Below, one piece after another: positions 36,125 through 46,600 of a DNA stretch of 64,000 bases. A program made the translations under genes and the position numbers. Location of the stretch: assembly GCF_036924525.1 (NCBI RefSeq), contig NZ_JAZHRU010000001.1, positions 5,671,001 to 5,735,000 of the forward strand, given 5' to 3'. Position 1 is the first letter of the stretch. Each line of letters begins with the position of its first letter. The notes beneath the pieces are model-generated. The model worked only from the letters and a program-made list of their open reading frames with translations. It was not told the DNA's origin and searched no databases. This DNA is from Bradyrhizobium sp. AZCC 1719 (GTDB lineage: Bacteria; Pseudomonadota; Alphaproteobacteria; Rhizobiales; Xanthobacteraceae).

Positions 36125-38656
36125 CTAGTAAAACCTCCCAGTACCCGGCCGCATGATATTGCCGGCGTCAGGAGGCAGATTCCCCTGAATGCTGCCGGCT
36201 TCCGGCGGGTACCCCTGCGGCACCCGTCCTTCTCCATCCGCGACACCGACGGGGGCCGGCATGTAGTTCTCCGGCGGCGCGGTGCCCGGCTTGAAGGCTT
36301 CCAGAACGGTACGGCCGGTGTCGCCGGGTGTGGGGCGCATGCCGCTCTTCGAATCGATGCGAACCAGCCTGATCCCGGGAGGAACCTTGAACGGGGTCGG
36401 CGGCTTGTCGGCCAGCGCCAGCTTCATGAAATCCTTGGCGATTGGCGCGGCGATGCGGCCGCCCTGCGCGGCCCTGCCCAGCGTGCGCGGCTTGTCATAG
36501 CCAAGATAGAGACCGACGACGAGATCGGGCGAAAAGCCGACGAACCAGACGTCTTTTGCGTCGCTGGTGGTGCCGGTCTTGCCGGCGATTGGCTTACCGA
36601 CCTCGCGCATGATCGTCGCCGTGCCACCCTGCACCACTCCCTCCAACATCGAGGTGATCTGGTAGGCGGTCAGCGAATCGAGCACCTGCTCCCGGCGATC
36701 GACGAGTTGGGGCTCGGGCTGGTTCTTCCAACCGCCGGGCGCGTCGCAACCGCGGCACTCGCGCTGGTCATGCCTGAAGATCGTGCGTCCGTAGCGATCC
36801 TGGATACGGTCGATCAGGGTCGGCTTCACCCGCCGGCCGCCATTGGCGAACATCGAATAGGCCGTCACCATCCGCATCACCGTGGTCTCGCCGGCGCCGA
36901 GCGAATAGGAAAGATAGTTCGGCAATTCCTCATAAACGCCGAAGCGTTTGGCATATTCGCCGATCAGGGGCATGCCGACATCCTGCGCCAGCCGCACCGT
37001 GACGGTGTTGAGCGATTGTTTCAGGGCATCGCGCAGCGTGATGGGACCCTTATAGCTGCCCACCGAAAAATTGTCCGGCCGCCAGACGCCGTTGCCCTGC
37101 CCCTGATCGATCTCGATGGGACCGTCGATCATGATCGTTGCCGGCGTGTAGCCATTGTCAATCGCGGCCGAATAGACCAGCGGCTTGAACGTCGAGCCCG
37201 GCTGCCGATAGGCCTGGGTCGCGCGATTGAACTGGCTCTGGTCGAACGAGAAGCCACCGACCATCGCGACCACGCGGCCGGTCCACGGATCCATGGCGAC
37301 CAACGCGCCGGACACTTCCGGCAACTGGCGCAGCCGGTATTGGCCCTCGACCGGCTTGCCCTCCTTGTCGAACAGCGGGTCGGCGTAGATCACATCACCT
37401 GGCGACAGAATCTGCGAGACCGAAGCCGTCGCCGGTTTGCCGCGCGCCGCAGCGACCGGCTTCGCCCATCGGACACCATCCAGCGTGATCAGGCCGGTTT
37501 GCCGTTCCTTGGAGATGGCGCCCCCCAGTTCGCGGCCGGGCTGGAAACCGATCCGCGCCGACTGATCGGACGTCTCCAGCACCACGGCCATCCGCCAGGG
37601 CGAGATGTCGCTCAGCGATTTGATCTCCGCGAGCTTCACGCCCCAGTCGCCGGAAATGTCCAGCTTGCTCATGGCGCCGCGCCAGCCTTGCGCCTCGTCG
37701 AACTTCACGAGACCGGCGGCCATCGCTTTGCGCGCCATTACCTGTAGCTTCGGATCGAGCGTGGCGCGGACCGACAGGCCGCCTTCATAGAGCTTCTTTT
37801 CGCCGTAGCGTTCGAAGATGTCGCGCCGGACTTCCTCGGCAAAATATTCGCCGGCAAAAGTATGCGCGGCATTGGACCGGCTGGCCACGACCAGCGGCTC
37901 CTTGCGGGCCTTGTCGGCATCGGCCTGCTTGATCCAGCCGTTTTCCAAGAGGCGATCGATCACATAGTTACGCCGCTCGATCGACCGGTCGCGGCTGCGC
38001 ACCGGATGCAACGTGCCCGGTGCCTTCGGAAGCGCAGCAAGATACGCCGCTTCCGCAACCGTCAGCTCGTTCACCGATTTGTCGAAATAGACCAGCGACG
38101 CCGCCGCGATGCCGTAGGCGCCGAGGCCGAGATAGATTTCGTTGAGATAGAGCTCGAGGATGCGATCCTTCGAATACGCCCGCTCGATGCGCATCGCCAG
38201 CAAGGCTTCCTTGATCTTGCGGGTGAAGGAGACCTCGTTGGTCAGAAGAAAGTTCTTCGCGACCTGCTGGGTGATCGTTGACGCGCCCTGCGGACGCTTG
38301 TTGGAGCCGAAATTCTGCACGTACGCCACGGCCGCGCGCGCCATGCCGGTGAAGTCGATGCCGCCGTGCTCGTAGAAGTTCTTGTCCTCTGCCGCGAGGA
38401 AGGCGTTGGTGACGAGTTTTGGCACCGCCTGAATCGGCAGATAGAGCCGGCGCTCCTTGGAATATTCGCCGAGCAGCGCGCCGTCCGACGCATGGATGCG
38501 CGTCATCACCGGTGGCTCGTAATCCTGAAGCTGCGAATAGTCGGGCAAGTCCCTGGAGAAATGCCAGATTGCGCCTGCAACGCCTGCGACACCGACCAGA
38601 AACACCACGGTGCCGGCAGTAAACAGAAAACCTACAAACCGCACCAGCAAGCGCAT
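36125..38656 (-). CDS. mrcA: Class A penicillin-binding protein 1A, copy 1
   Basis: This is an 843-residue bifunctional peptidoglycan synthase. One N-terminal membrane anchor (MRLLVRFVGFLFTAGTVVFL) is followed by a glycosyltransferase GT51 domain (EDKNFYEHGGIDFTG, GASTITQQVAKNFLL), an OB-like insert and a transpeptidase domain with STFK near residue 488, SLNT, and KTGTTSD near 694. All catalytic motifs are intact. ATG 38656 matches the start of the tandem paralog, and a TTG 33 bases upstream is less likely. It is nearly identical in long stretches to the next gene upstream. Confidence 0.95.
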   Translation of the reverse strand: MRLLVRFVGFLFTAGTVVFLVGVAGVAGAIWHFSRDLPDYSQLQDYEPPVMTRIHASDGALLGEYSKERRLYLPIQAVPKLVTNAFLAAEDKNFYEHGGIDFTGMARAAVAYVQNFGSNKRPQGASTITQQVAKNFLLTNEVSFTRKIKEALLAMRIERAYSKDRILELYLNEIYLGLGAYGIAAASLVYFDKSVNELTVAEAAYLAALPKAPGTLHPVRSRDRSIERRNYVIDRLLENGWIKQADADKARKEPLVVASRSNAAHTFAGEYFAEEVRRDIFERYGEKKLYEGGLSVRATLDPKLQVMARKAMAAGLVKFDEAQGWRGAMSKLDISGDWGVKLAEIKSLSDISPWRMAVVLETSDQSARIGFQPGRELGGAISKERQTGLITLDGVRWAKPVAAARGKPATASVSQILSPGDVIYADPLFDKEGKPVEGQYRLRQLPEVSGALVAMDPWTGRVVAMVGGFSFDQSQFNRATQAYRQPGSTFKPLVYSAAIDNGYTPATIMIDGPIEIDQGQGNGVWRPDNFSVGSYKGPITLRDALKQSLNTVTVRLAQDVGMPLIGEYAKRFGVYEELPNYLSYSLGAGETTVMRMVTAYSMFANGGRRVKPTLIDRIQDRYGRTIFRHDQRECRGCDAPGGWKNQPEPQLVDRREQVLDSLTAYQITSMLEGVVQGGTATIMREVGKPIAGKTGTTSDAKDVWFVGFSPDLVVGLYLGYDKPRTLGRAAQGGRIAAPIAKDFMKLALADKPPTPFKVPPGIRLVRIDSKSGMRPTPGDTGRTVLEAFKPGTAPPENYMPAPVGVADGEGRVPQGYPPEAGSIQGNLPPDAGNIMRPGTGRFY

Positions 38657-38847
38657 TACCGAAATTCCATTCCAACCCTTGCGCCGCAACGTCCGGCGTT
38701 TGCCCTCGGGCGAAGGCTTTGCGCTATCCTCGGACGCCTATCTTTTCACTCTGCCGCGCTACCAACCGTCGGACCCACCGGGTCCAGACGTGTGTATCAC
38801 GCAGTGTCCAAGGATACATCTTGAGATTGCAGACGATTCGTGCGGGG

Positions 38848-41352
38848 TCAATAAAGCCCGCCGGTGCCGGGCCGCATGATGTTGCCCGCATCAGGCGGAT
38901 AGCCTTGCGAGTATCCCTGCGGCACCCGGCCATCCATGTCGGCAACACCGATAACCGAGTAATTGTCCGGCGGCGCGGTGCCCGGCTTGAACGCTTCGAG
39001 GATGGTGCGGCCGCCCTCGCCCGGACCGACGCGCATGCCGCTCTTGGCATCGACGCGAACCAGCTTGATGCCCGCGGGCACCTTGAACGGGACCGCCGGC
39101 TTGTCGGCAAGCGCGAGCTTGAGGAAATCCTTGGCGATCGGCGCGGCGAGATGACCGCCGGTCATGCCGCGGCCGAGATTGCGCGGCTTGTCGAAGCCGA
39201 CATAGATGCCGACCACGAGGTCCGGCGAAAAGCCGATGAACCACGCGTCTTTTTCATCGTTGGTGGTGCCGGTCTTGCCGGCAATGGGCTTGCCGACTTC
39301 CTTGACCACCGTCGCGGTGCCGGCCTGCACCACATATTCCATCATCGAGGTGATCTGGTAGGCCGTCATCGGGTCCAGCACCTGCTCGCGGCGGTCGACC
39401 AGTTGCGGCTCGGCCTGGTTCTTCCAGCCGCTCGGCGCGTCGCAGCCGCGGCATTCGCGGGCGTCGTGCTTGAAGATGGTGCGGCCGTAGCGGTCCTGGA
39501 TACGGTCGATCAGTGTCGGCTTCACGCGGCGGCCGCCATTGGCGAACATGGAATAGGCCGTGACCATGCGCATGACCGTGGTTTCACCCGCGCCGAGCGC
39601 ATAGGACAGGTAGTTCGGCAATTCGTCATAGACGCCGAAACGCCGCGAATATTCGCCGATCAGGGGCATGCCGATGTCCTGCGCGAGCCGCACCGTCACC
39701 GTATTCAGCGATTGCCGGAGCGCGTTGCGCAGCGTGGTCGGCCCGCCGTATTTGCCGGACGAATAGTTCTCCGGGCGCCACACGCCGGCGCCCTGTCCCT
39801 GGTCGATTTCAATGGGCGCGTCGACCACGACGGTCGACGGCGTATAGCCGTTGTCCATTGCCGCCGAATAGACCAGCGGTTTGAACGACGAACCCGGCTG
39901 TCGATAGGCTTGCGTCGCGCGGTTGAACTGGCTCTGGTCGAACGAGAAGCCGCCCACCATCGCCAGCACGCGGCCGGTCCACGGATCCATGGCGACCAAC
40001 GCGCCGGACACTTCCGGCAACTGGCGCAGCCGGTATTGGCCCTCGACCGGCTTGCCCTCCTTGTCGAACAGCGGGTCGGCATAGATCACGTCGCCCGCCG
40101 ACAACACCTGCGCCACGGAGCTCGGCGTCCTGCCCTTGGCGGGTCCGGATGCAGCCTTGGCCCAGCGCACGCCGTCGAGCGTGATGATGCCGGTCTGCCG
40201 CTGCTTGCTGACGGCGCCACCGAGTTCGCGGCCCGGTTGGAAACCGATCCGCGCCGACTGGTCGGATGTCTCCAGCACCACGGCCATACGCCAGGGCGAG
40301 ATATCAGATAGCGATTTGACGTCGGCGAGTTTCACGCCCCAATCGCCGGAAATATCGAGTTTGGAGGGCGCGCCGCGCCAGCCGCTGGCTTCGTCATATC
40401 TGACGAGACCGGCGACCATGGTCTTGCGCGCCATCACCTGCATTTTCGGATCGAGCGTGGCGCGGACCGAGAGGCCGCCTTCGTACAACTTCTTTTCGCC
40501 GTAACGCTCGAAGATGTCGCGCCGGACTTCCTCGGCGAAATATTCGCCGGCGAAGATATGGGCGCCGTTGCCGCGGCTGGTGACGTTGAGCTGTTCCTTG
40601 CGGGACTTTTCGGCGTCGGCCTGTTTGATCCAGCCATTTTCCACGAGGCGATCAATCACGTAATTGCGCCGCTCCACCGCGCGATCGCGGTTACGCACCG
40701 GGTGCAGCGCCGCGGGCGCCTTCGGCAGCGCCGCCAGATAGGAGGCTTCCGCGACGGTGAGCTCGTTCACCGATTTGTCGAAATAGACCAGCGACGCCGC
40801 CGCGATGCCGTAGGCGCCGAGACCGAGATAGATTTCATTGAGATAGAGCTCGAGGATGCGGTCCTTCGAATACGCCCGCTCGATGCGCATCGCCAGCAAG
40901 GCTTCCTTGATCTTGCGGGTGAAGGAGACCTCGTTGGTCAAGAGGAAGTTTTTTGCGACCTGCTGGGTGATCGTCGACGCGCCCTGCGGACGCTTGTTGG
41001 AGCCGAAATTCTGCGCGTAGAGCACGGCCGCGCGCGCCATGCCGGTGAAGTCGATGCCGCCATGCTCGTAAAAATTCTTGTCTTCGGCCGCGAGGAACGC
41101 GTTGATGACGAGTTTTGGCACCGCCTGAATCGGCAGATAGAGCCGGCGTTCCTTGGAATATTCGCCGAGCAGCGCGCCGTCAGACGCGTGCACGCGCGTC
41201 ATCACTGGCGGCTCGTAGTCCTGAAGCTGCGAATAGTCGGGCAGGTCCTTGGAGAAATGCCAGATCGCGCCTGCAACGCCTGCGACACCGACCAGGAACA
41301 CCACGGTGCCGGCCGCAAACAGGAAACCCAAAAACCGGACCAGCAAGCGCAT
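38848..41352 (-). CDS. mrcA: Class A penicillin-binding protein 1A, copy 2
   Basis: This 834-residue paralog of the preceding gene has the same domain order: anchor MRLLVRFLGFLFAAG, GT51 with EDKNFYEHGG and GASTITQQVAKNFLL, transpeptidase with SSFK, SLNT and KTGTTND. It differs mainly in the last 40 residues and at scattered positions, so both copies should be active. It lies 240 bases after amiC and 191 bases before copy 1 on the same strand. Tandem mrcA genes are unusual in this neighbourhood, where related genomes normally show a single copy (from memory). Confidence 0.95.
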   Translation of the reverse strand: MRLLVRFLGFLFAAGTVVFLVGVAGVAGAIWHFSKDLPDYSQLQDYEPPVMTRVHASDGALLGEYSKERRLYLPIQAVPKLVINAFLAAEDKNFYEHGGIDFTGMARAAVLYAQNFGSNKRPQGASTITQQVAKNFLLTNEVSFTRKIKEALLAMRIERAYSKDRILELYLNEIYLGLGAYGIAAASLVYFDKSVNELTVAEASYLAALPKAPAALHPVRNRDRAVERRNYVIDRLVENGWIKQADAEKSRKEQLNVTSRGNGAHIFAGEYFAEEVRRDIFERYGEKKLYEGGLSVRATLDPKMQVMARKTMVAGLVRYDEASGWRGAPSKLDISGDWGVKLADVKSLSDISPWRMAVVLETSDQSARIGFQPGRELGGAVSKQRQTGIITLDGVRWAKAASGPAKGRTPSSVAQVLSAGDVIYADPLFDKEGKPVEGQYRLRQLPEVSGALVAMDPWTGRVLAMVGGFSFDQSQFNRATQAYRQPGSSFKPLVYSAAMDNGYTPSTVVVDAPIEIDQGQGAGVWRPENYSSGKYGGPTTLRNALRQSLNTVTVRLAQDIGMPLIGEYSRRFGVYDELPNYLSYALGAGETTVMRMVTAYSMFANGGRRVKPTLIDRIQDRYGRTIFKHDARECRGCDAPSGWKNQAEPQLVDRREQVLDPMTAYQITSMMEYVVQAGTATVVKEVGKPIAGKTGTTNDEKDAWFIGFSPDLVVGIYVGFDKPRNLGRGMTGGHLAAPIAKDFLKLALADKPAVPFKVPAGIKLVRVDAKSGMRVGPGEGGRTILEAFKPGTAPPDNYSVIGVADMDGRVPQGYSQGYPPDAGNIMRPGTGGLY

Positions 41353-41592
41353 TATCGAAGTTCCGTTCCAACCCTGTGCGCCGTCATCCGCGGCGCCTAT
41401 CCAGATACGGCAATCCCGCCGGACGGGTTGCCGCTACGCGGTCGAACAATAAAAGGTCCGGCGGGCAATATTGACCGATTCCAAAGACCAGCAGTCTGTT
41501 TTCTATACCGTTGCCGCTGTGGCCAAACTAGGGCTTGGTCCATCGGACGGCCCCCTTTTCAATCCACCCTTACGCCACGCGTATCGGGCTTT

Positions 41593-42921
41593 TCACTTGG
41601 CCGGTCCGGCAGTTGCCAGCCGTTTGGCCAGAAACGCATCAATTGCCTGCGCCATCGCGCCGACCGTCTTGTTCCGCCAGTTTTCCGATACCAGAAGCTC
41701 GAGGTCGCCCTTGTTCGAGACGTAACCGAGTTCGACCAGCACCGAAGGGACGTCCGGGGCCTTCAGAACCCGGAAACCGGCAGATTTCAACGGGTGCTTG
41801 TGCATCCGCACGGTATTCTTCATTTCACTCATCAGGGTCCGTGCAAACCGGTTTGAAAAGGTTTTGGTCTCCCGCTGCACCAGGTCGATCAGGATGTCGG
41901 CGACTTCGGTCGGCTCGTCGACGAGGCTTACTCCGCCAATCGCGTCCGACTTATTTTCGGTATCGGCCAGCCGCTCGGCCTCGGAGTCGGAGGCCTTATC
42001 GGAAAGCGTGTAGATGGTGGCGCCATGGGCGTCGCCCTCGCCGCGCGGCAAAGCGTCGGCATGGATCGAGACGAACAGTGCCGCCGCCTCGTTGCGTGCG
42101 ACCTTCACGCGGTCGCCAAGCGGTATGAAAGTGTCATCCGTCCGGGTCATGACGACGCGATACTTGCCCGATTTCTCGATCCGGTCGCGCAGCGCCAGGC
42201 CGAAGGTCAGCACCAGGTTCTTTTCCATGATATCGCCGCCGCCGGCCTGGGTACCGTTGTCGACACCGCCATGACCGGGATCGATCACGATCACCGGCCG
42301 CTTGTCGGGTGCTTGCGGCGGCTGGGCGACTGACGAATCCGGCTGGGCGGCGGCGTTGGCCTCAGCGATCGCGGGCCGCAGTTCGGGGCGGCTTTCCCGC
42401 GGCAGCGACTGGACAAAGGCGGTGCGGTCCACCTGTTCGAATTCGAGCACCAGCCGCGGCGGTTGGCCGTTGGCCGCTTCCAGTACATAGGATTTGGCGA
42501 TCTTGGCCGGCCCCGTCAGGTCGAACACGATCCGTGATCCGCCCGGCATGACGAGACCATAACGGAACGCCTTGACCAGCCCCCGTCCCCCGACTCCGAT
42601 CCCGGCGGGAAGATTGAAGCTGAGTTGGGGAAGATCGACGACCACGCGATAAGGGTCCGCCAGCGCGAAGGCGCGAAACTGCACCGGCTTGTCCAGATCG
42701 AGGATGAAACGGGTCTGCCTGGCATCGCCTGCCAGCCGGGCATCAGACGCGATCGGGAAATTCGATACCGTCGCCGGGCCGGGGACGGCAGCGACGGAAG
42801 CCGGCGGTTGAGAAGCTCCCCCCTGGGCCGCGCAGGAGCCAATCATCTGGGTACACAGCAATGCTGCGGTGCACAACAGCCCACATCCCAGCAAAACAAG
42901 GTGATTTGCGCGGCTCGCCAA
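41593..42921 (-). CDS. amiC: N-acetylmuramoyl-L-alanine amidase, AmiC-type (AMIN + Amidase_3)
   Basis: This is a 442-residue periplasmic amidase. A signal peptide (hydrophobic 8-30) precedes an AMIN localisation domain (about 65-175, RFILDLDKPVQFRAFALADPYRVVVDLP in part) and a Zn amidase domain with IDPGHGGVDNG, SIHADALP and VELGYVSN ligands. It splits the peptide stem from MurNAc in daughter-cell separation. The start is TTG at 42921 with GGAGG ten bases upstream. No better codon exists in frame. It heads amiC-mrcA-mrcA-prfB and is divergent from rne. A CtrA-type site lies 51 bases upstream. Confidence 0.92.
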   Translation of the reverse strand: MASRANHLVLLGCGLLCTAALLCTQMIGSCAAQGGASQPPASVAAVPGPATVSNFPIASDARLAGDARQTRFILDLDKPVQFRAFALADPYRVVVDLPQLSFNLPAGIGVGGRGLVKAFRYGLVMPGGSRIVFDLTGPAKIAKSYVLEAANGQPPRLVLEFEQVDRTAFVQSLPRESRPELRPAIAEANAAAQPDSSVAQPPQAPDKRPVIVIDPGHGGVDNGTQAGGGDIMEKNLVLTFGLALRDRIEKSGKYRVVMTRTDDTFIPLGDRVKVARNEAAALFVSIHADALPRGEGDAHGATIYTLSDKASDSEAERLADTENKSDAIGGVSLVDEPTEVADILIDLVQRETKTFSNRFARTLMSEMKNTVRMHKHPLKSAGFRVLKAPDVPSVLVELGYVSNKGDLELLVSENWRNKTVGAMAQAIDAFLAKRLATAGPAK

Positions 42922-43646
42922 CGATTCGGTGCCTCCGGAGGAGCCTTCCCTTACCGCATTAGAACCGCAGGGTTAATCGAAGCTTAACGTTTAACCACCG
43001 AAAAAACAGCGACTGTTGCCGTGCAGCGACGTCGGAGGGCGGGTTCCCTTGCGCTTCCCTTGCACGGAGCCCCCGATCCACGTATGTACGAGGTGCTGAC
43101 GGCTAATACTCCCGGTTGTGTCGCGTTCAGCCTCCCGGTGCAGCGCCGGAACCTCCGAAGCCCGGAGGAACCTGCGTCTTTCCCGATCCCTCCACAGCCA
43201 GCGCCGCGCGCGGCTGACACGGAGCGGCGGTTTCGAGCCCGAGCGGCGTCCGGTCCCAGGTACTTTTTCCAGGGGCGGTTTAAGACACGGCAAAACTGAT
43301 TATCCGGACCCCTCATGGTCCGATATGCGATGGCCGGCGGGCGTTTAGGCGCCGAACCGGGCCTTCAGCGATAAATACGGCGGTATCCCTTTCCGCCAAC
43401 ATGTTCAGACGGGCCGACGCTTGATGCGCCAGACTGTGTTGCCGACCAAGATCCACGGAACGATCGCGCCGACGCGAGGCGAAAGCTTCGCGCGTCACAT
43501 CGCTCCGGTGGGCCCCCGTTCGGCGCGGCGCCAAGAAGTGCGTTTTGGCCTTCCCCTCACCCCCGAATCAGGTGGACCGTCGCGTCACCGGGCCGCGCAA
43601 TTTGCGCGCGCCATGCACCGCGCCCGCCCCCGTCAAGAGTTCCAAA
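42922..43646. other. Long divergent region amiC/rne, with probable rne 5' leader
   Basis: These 725 bases lie between two divergent essential-type genes. I find no protein gene I would support, since the open frames here have no good start or family match. It should contain the amiC promoter (near a TTAA-N7-TTAA motif at 42973) and a long rne leader, as RNase E mRNAs usually carry one for self-control. A small hairpin CGGACC/GGTCCG at 43305-43322 is visible. Confidence 0.5.
42973..42987. promoter_or_regulatory. CtrA-type box TTAA-N7-TTAA upstream of amiC
   Basis: TTAATCGAAGCTTAA matches the full CtrA consensus (two TTAA separated by seven bases), followed by C as in the preferred TTAAC. It is 51 bases upstream of the amiC start. 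A further TTAA four bases on adds a third half site. CtrA control of division amidases is plausible in Alphaproteobacteria. Binding here is inferred. Confidence 0.55.
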
Positions 43647-46600
43647 ATGCCCAACAAGATGTTGATCGACGCCACCCACCCGGAAGAGACCCGGGTCGTT
43701 GTGGTCCGCGGCAACCGCGTCGAAGAATTTGATTTCGAGACCGCCCAACGCAAGCAGCTCCGCGGCAATATTTATCTCGCCAAGGTCACGCGCGTAGAGC
43801 CGTCGCTGCAGGCGGCGTTCATCGAATATGGCGGCAACCGCCATGGCTTCCTGGCGTTCAGCGAAATTCATCCGGACTACTACCAGATCCCGGTCGCCGA
43901 CCGTCAGGCGCTGATCGAGGCCGACGAGCGCGCCCATCGCGAGGCCGAGGAAGAGAGCGAGAACCGCCCCAGCCATCGGCGCCGCTCGCGCCACCGCAAT
44001 GCGCGCCGCCGCGGCCATGGCGACCGCGTCCAGAGCGACGTGGTCGAGGGTAGCAGCGAGGATCCCTCGCAGGCCGCCCAGCCCTATGAGCGCCAGGAAG
44101 GTTTTCAAGATCAGGATTTTCAAGAACATCCGCACGAGCCTGACGCCATGCAGGCTGGTGATACGCCGGCGCATGACGCCGAACATCACGCCGAAGCGGC
44201 TCCTCACGATCGTGATGCGCACGACCATGAGGCGCATGCTGACGAGCGGACGCATGACGGCGATCGCCCCGCACATGATCACGACGAGCCCGAACAGGCG
44301 CGCGCCGCGAGCGAAGCGCCGGTCGCGGAGGTGCAATCCGATGCGCCTGCCCCTGCTCCGGTCGAAGCCGCCGAGGTGCAGGCCGAGGACGGCCATGACG
44401 ACCGTCATGACGAGGAGCGCGCGCAGGAAAACGCCGCCCATGCCGACGACGTGCCGCACGTCGAGCACGTCGGCGATTATACTCCTCCTCCCGACGAACC
44501 CGCCGCGGCTCTGGAAGCCGACGACGGCCATGACGACGAGGACGATGGCGAGGACGCCGAAGAGGAAGTCGTCGAATCCGTCGGTGGCGACGACGTGCTG
44601 GAGGAAGTTCCGGAGCGCCCGTTCCGGCCACGCCGCCAGTACAAGATTCAGGAAGTCATCAAGCGCCGCCAGGTGATGCTGGTGCAGGTCGTCAAGGAAG
44701 AGCGCGGCAACAAGGGCGCGGCGTTGACGACCTACCTCTCGCTGGCCGGCCGCTATGCCGTCCTGATGCCCAACACTGCCCGCGGCGGCGGCATCAGCCG
44801 CAAGATCACCTCGGCCCAGGACCGTTCGCGGCTGAAGGAAGTGGTGCAGGACCTCGACGTGCCCGAGGGCATGGGGATCATCCTGCGCACCGCCGGTGCC
44901 TCGCGGACCAAGCCCGAGATCAAGCGCGACTTCGAATATCTGATCCGGATGTGGGAGACCGTGCGCGACATGACGCTGAAGTCGCAGGCCCCCACCCTCG
45001 TGTACGAGGAAGGCTCGCTGATCAAGCGCTCGCTGCGCGACCTCTACAACAAGGAAATCGACGAGATCCAGGTAGCCGGCGAATCCGGATACCAGGAAGC
45101 GCGCGACTTCATGAAGATGCTGATGCCCTCGAACGTGCGAGCGGTGAAGCAGTATCGCGATGGCCAGCCGCTGTTCTCGCGGATGGGGGTGGAGAGCCAG
45201 CTCGACGCGATGTTCTCGCCCACCGTGCAGCTACGCTCCGGCGGCTACATCGTCATCAACCAGACCGAGGCGCTGGTTTCGATCGACGTCAACTCCGGCC
45301 GCTCGACCCGCGAACATCACATCGAGGACACCGCGCTCAAAACCAATCTCGAGGCGGCCGAGGAAGTGGCGCGGCAGTTGCGTCTGCGCGATCTCGCCGG
45401 CCTGATCGTCATCGACTTCATCGACATGGACGAGAAGCGCAACAACCGCGCGGTCGAGCGCAAGCTCTCCGACTGCCTGCGGCAGGATCGCGCGCGCATC
45501 CAGGTCGGACGTATCTCGCACTTCGGCCTTCTGGAAATGTCGCGCCAGCGCATCCGTGCCAGCGTGCTGGAAAGCTCGACCGAGCCCTGCCCGCAATGCG
45601 GCGGCAGCGGCCATGTGCGCTCGGTCTCCTCGGTCGCGCTGCAATTGCTGCGCGGCATCGAGGAAATCCTGATGAAGGGCGCGACCCACAATCTGGTGGT
45701 GCGCACCCGCACCGACGTGGCGCTCTATGTGCTCAATCACAAGCGCGGCCACCTGCGCGATCTCGAAAACGCCTTCAAGGTTACGCTCGCCGTCGTCGCC
45801 GACGCCACCGTGAGCGGCCAGCAGTCATACGTCATCGACCGCGGCGAGCAGGTGCACACGCTGGAAGCCGCCAAGGCGTTGCTGGCAGCGCAGGCTGCCG
45901 CCTTCCCGCCGCAGGTCGAGGAAGCCTATGACGACGACGAGGCGTTCGACATCGAGACCGAATCCGAGATCGAAACCGAGGAGACCGAGGGGCTGACCGA
46001 CGATGCCGCCGAGGCAGCGGTGGGCGAAGGCGAAGGCGACGGTCACCGCCGCAAGCGGCGCCGGCGCCGGCGCGGCCGTGGCGAGCCGCGTGAAAGTGGT
46101 GCCCCGCGCGAGGACGGTGACGCGATGCGCGTCGCAAGCGAGACCATCGAAGGCGCGATCGCCGAGGACGGCGAAGCCGACGAGGACGAAGGCGACGAAC
46201 AGGCCGGCACGGTCCGTGGCGATCAACTTGCCAGTGGCGAGCGGCGCCCGCGCCGCCGCGGCCGTCGCGGCGGACGCCGCCGGCGCGGTACCGGACTGGA
46301 AGATGGTCTTGCCGGGTCGATCGCAGACGAACTCGAGCCGCCCCCAGCTCCGGAGGCGACCAGCGCGGTTGCCGATTTCGAGGGCGCCTCGTCCGAGCCC
46401 GCACCATCGCTGGTGCAGGCCGACACCCAGCCCGAACCGGTCTCGCCGCCGGCGGAGATGCAGCCTGCGGCCGATGCCCAGCCGGAGCCGGTTGCGAGTG
46501 AGCCGGCGCCAACCGCTGAGGAAACCAGGCAAGAGGCCGAGCGCGCCGCGGCGCGGCGGCGCTCGACCGTGCGCGAGAAAGTCAGCTTCTTGACCAGCGC

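Noticed and set aside
35948..40311. Very long open frames on the plus strand opposite the two mrcA genes (599 and 530 residues)
   Set aside because: They are antisense shadows of GC-rich coding DNA. They read as Arg/His/Asp/Leu-biased sequence without domains, while the minus-strand frames hold complete PBP1A motifs.
43021..43348. Small open frames in the rne leader
   Set aside because: Pro/Arg-rich translations without ribosome sites. A long untranslated leader explains the region better.
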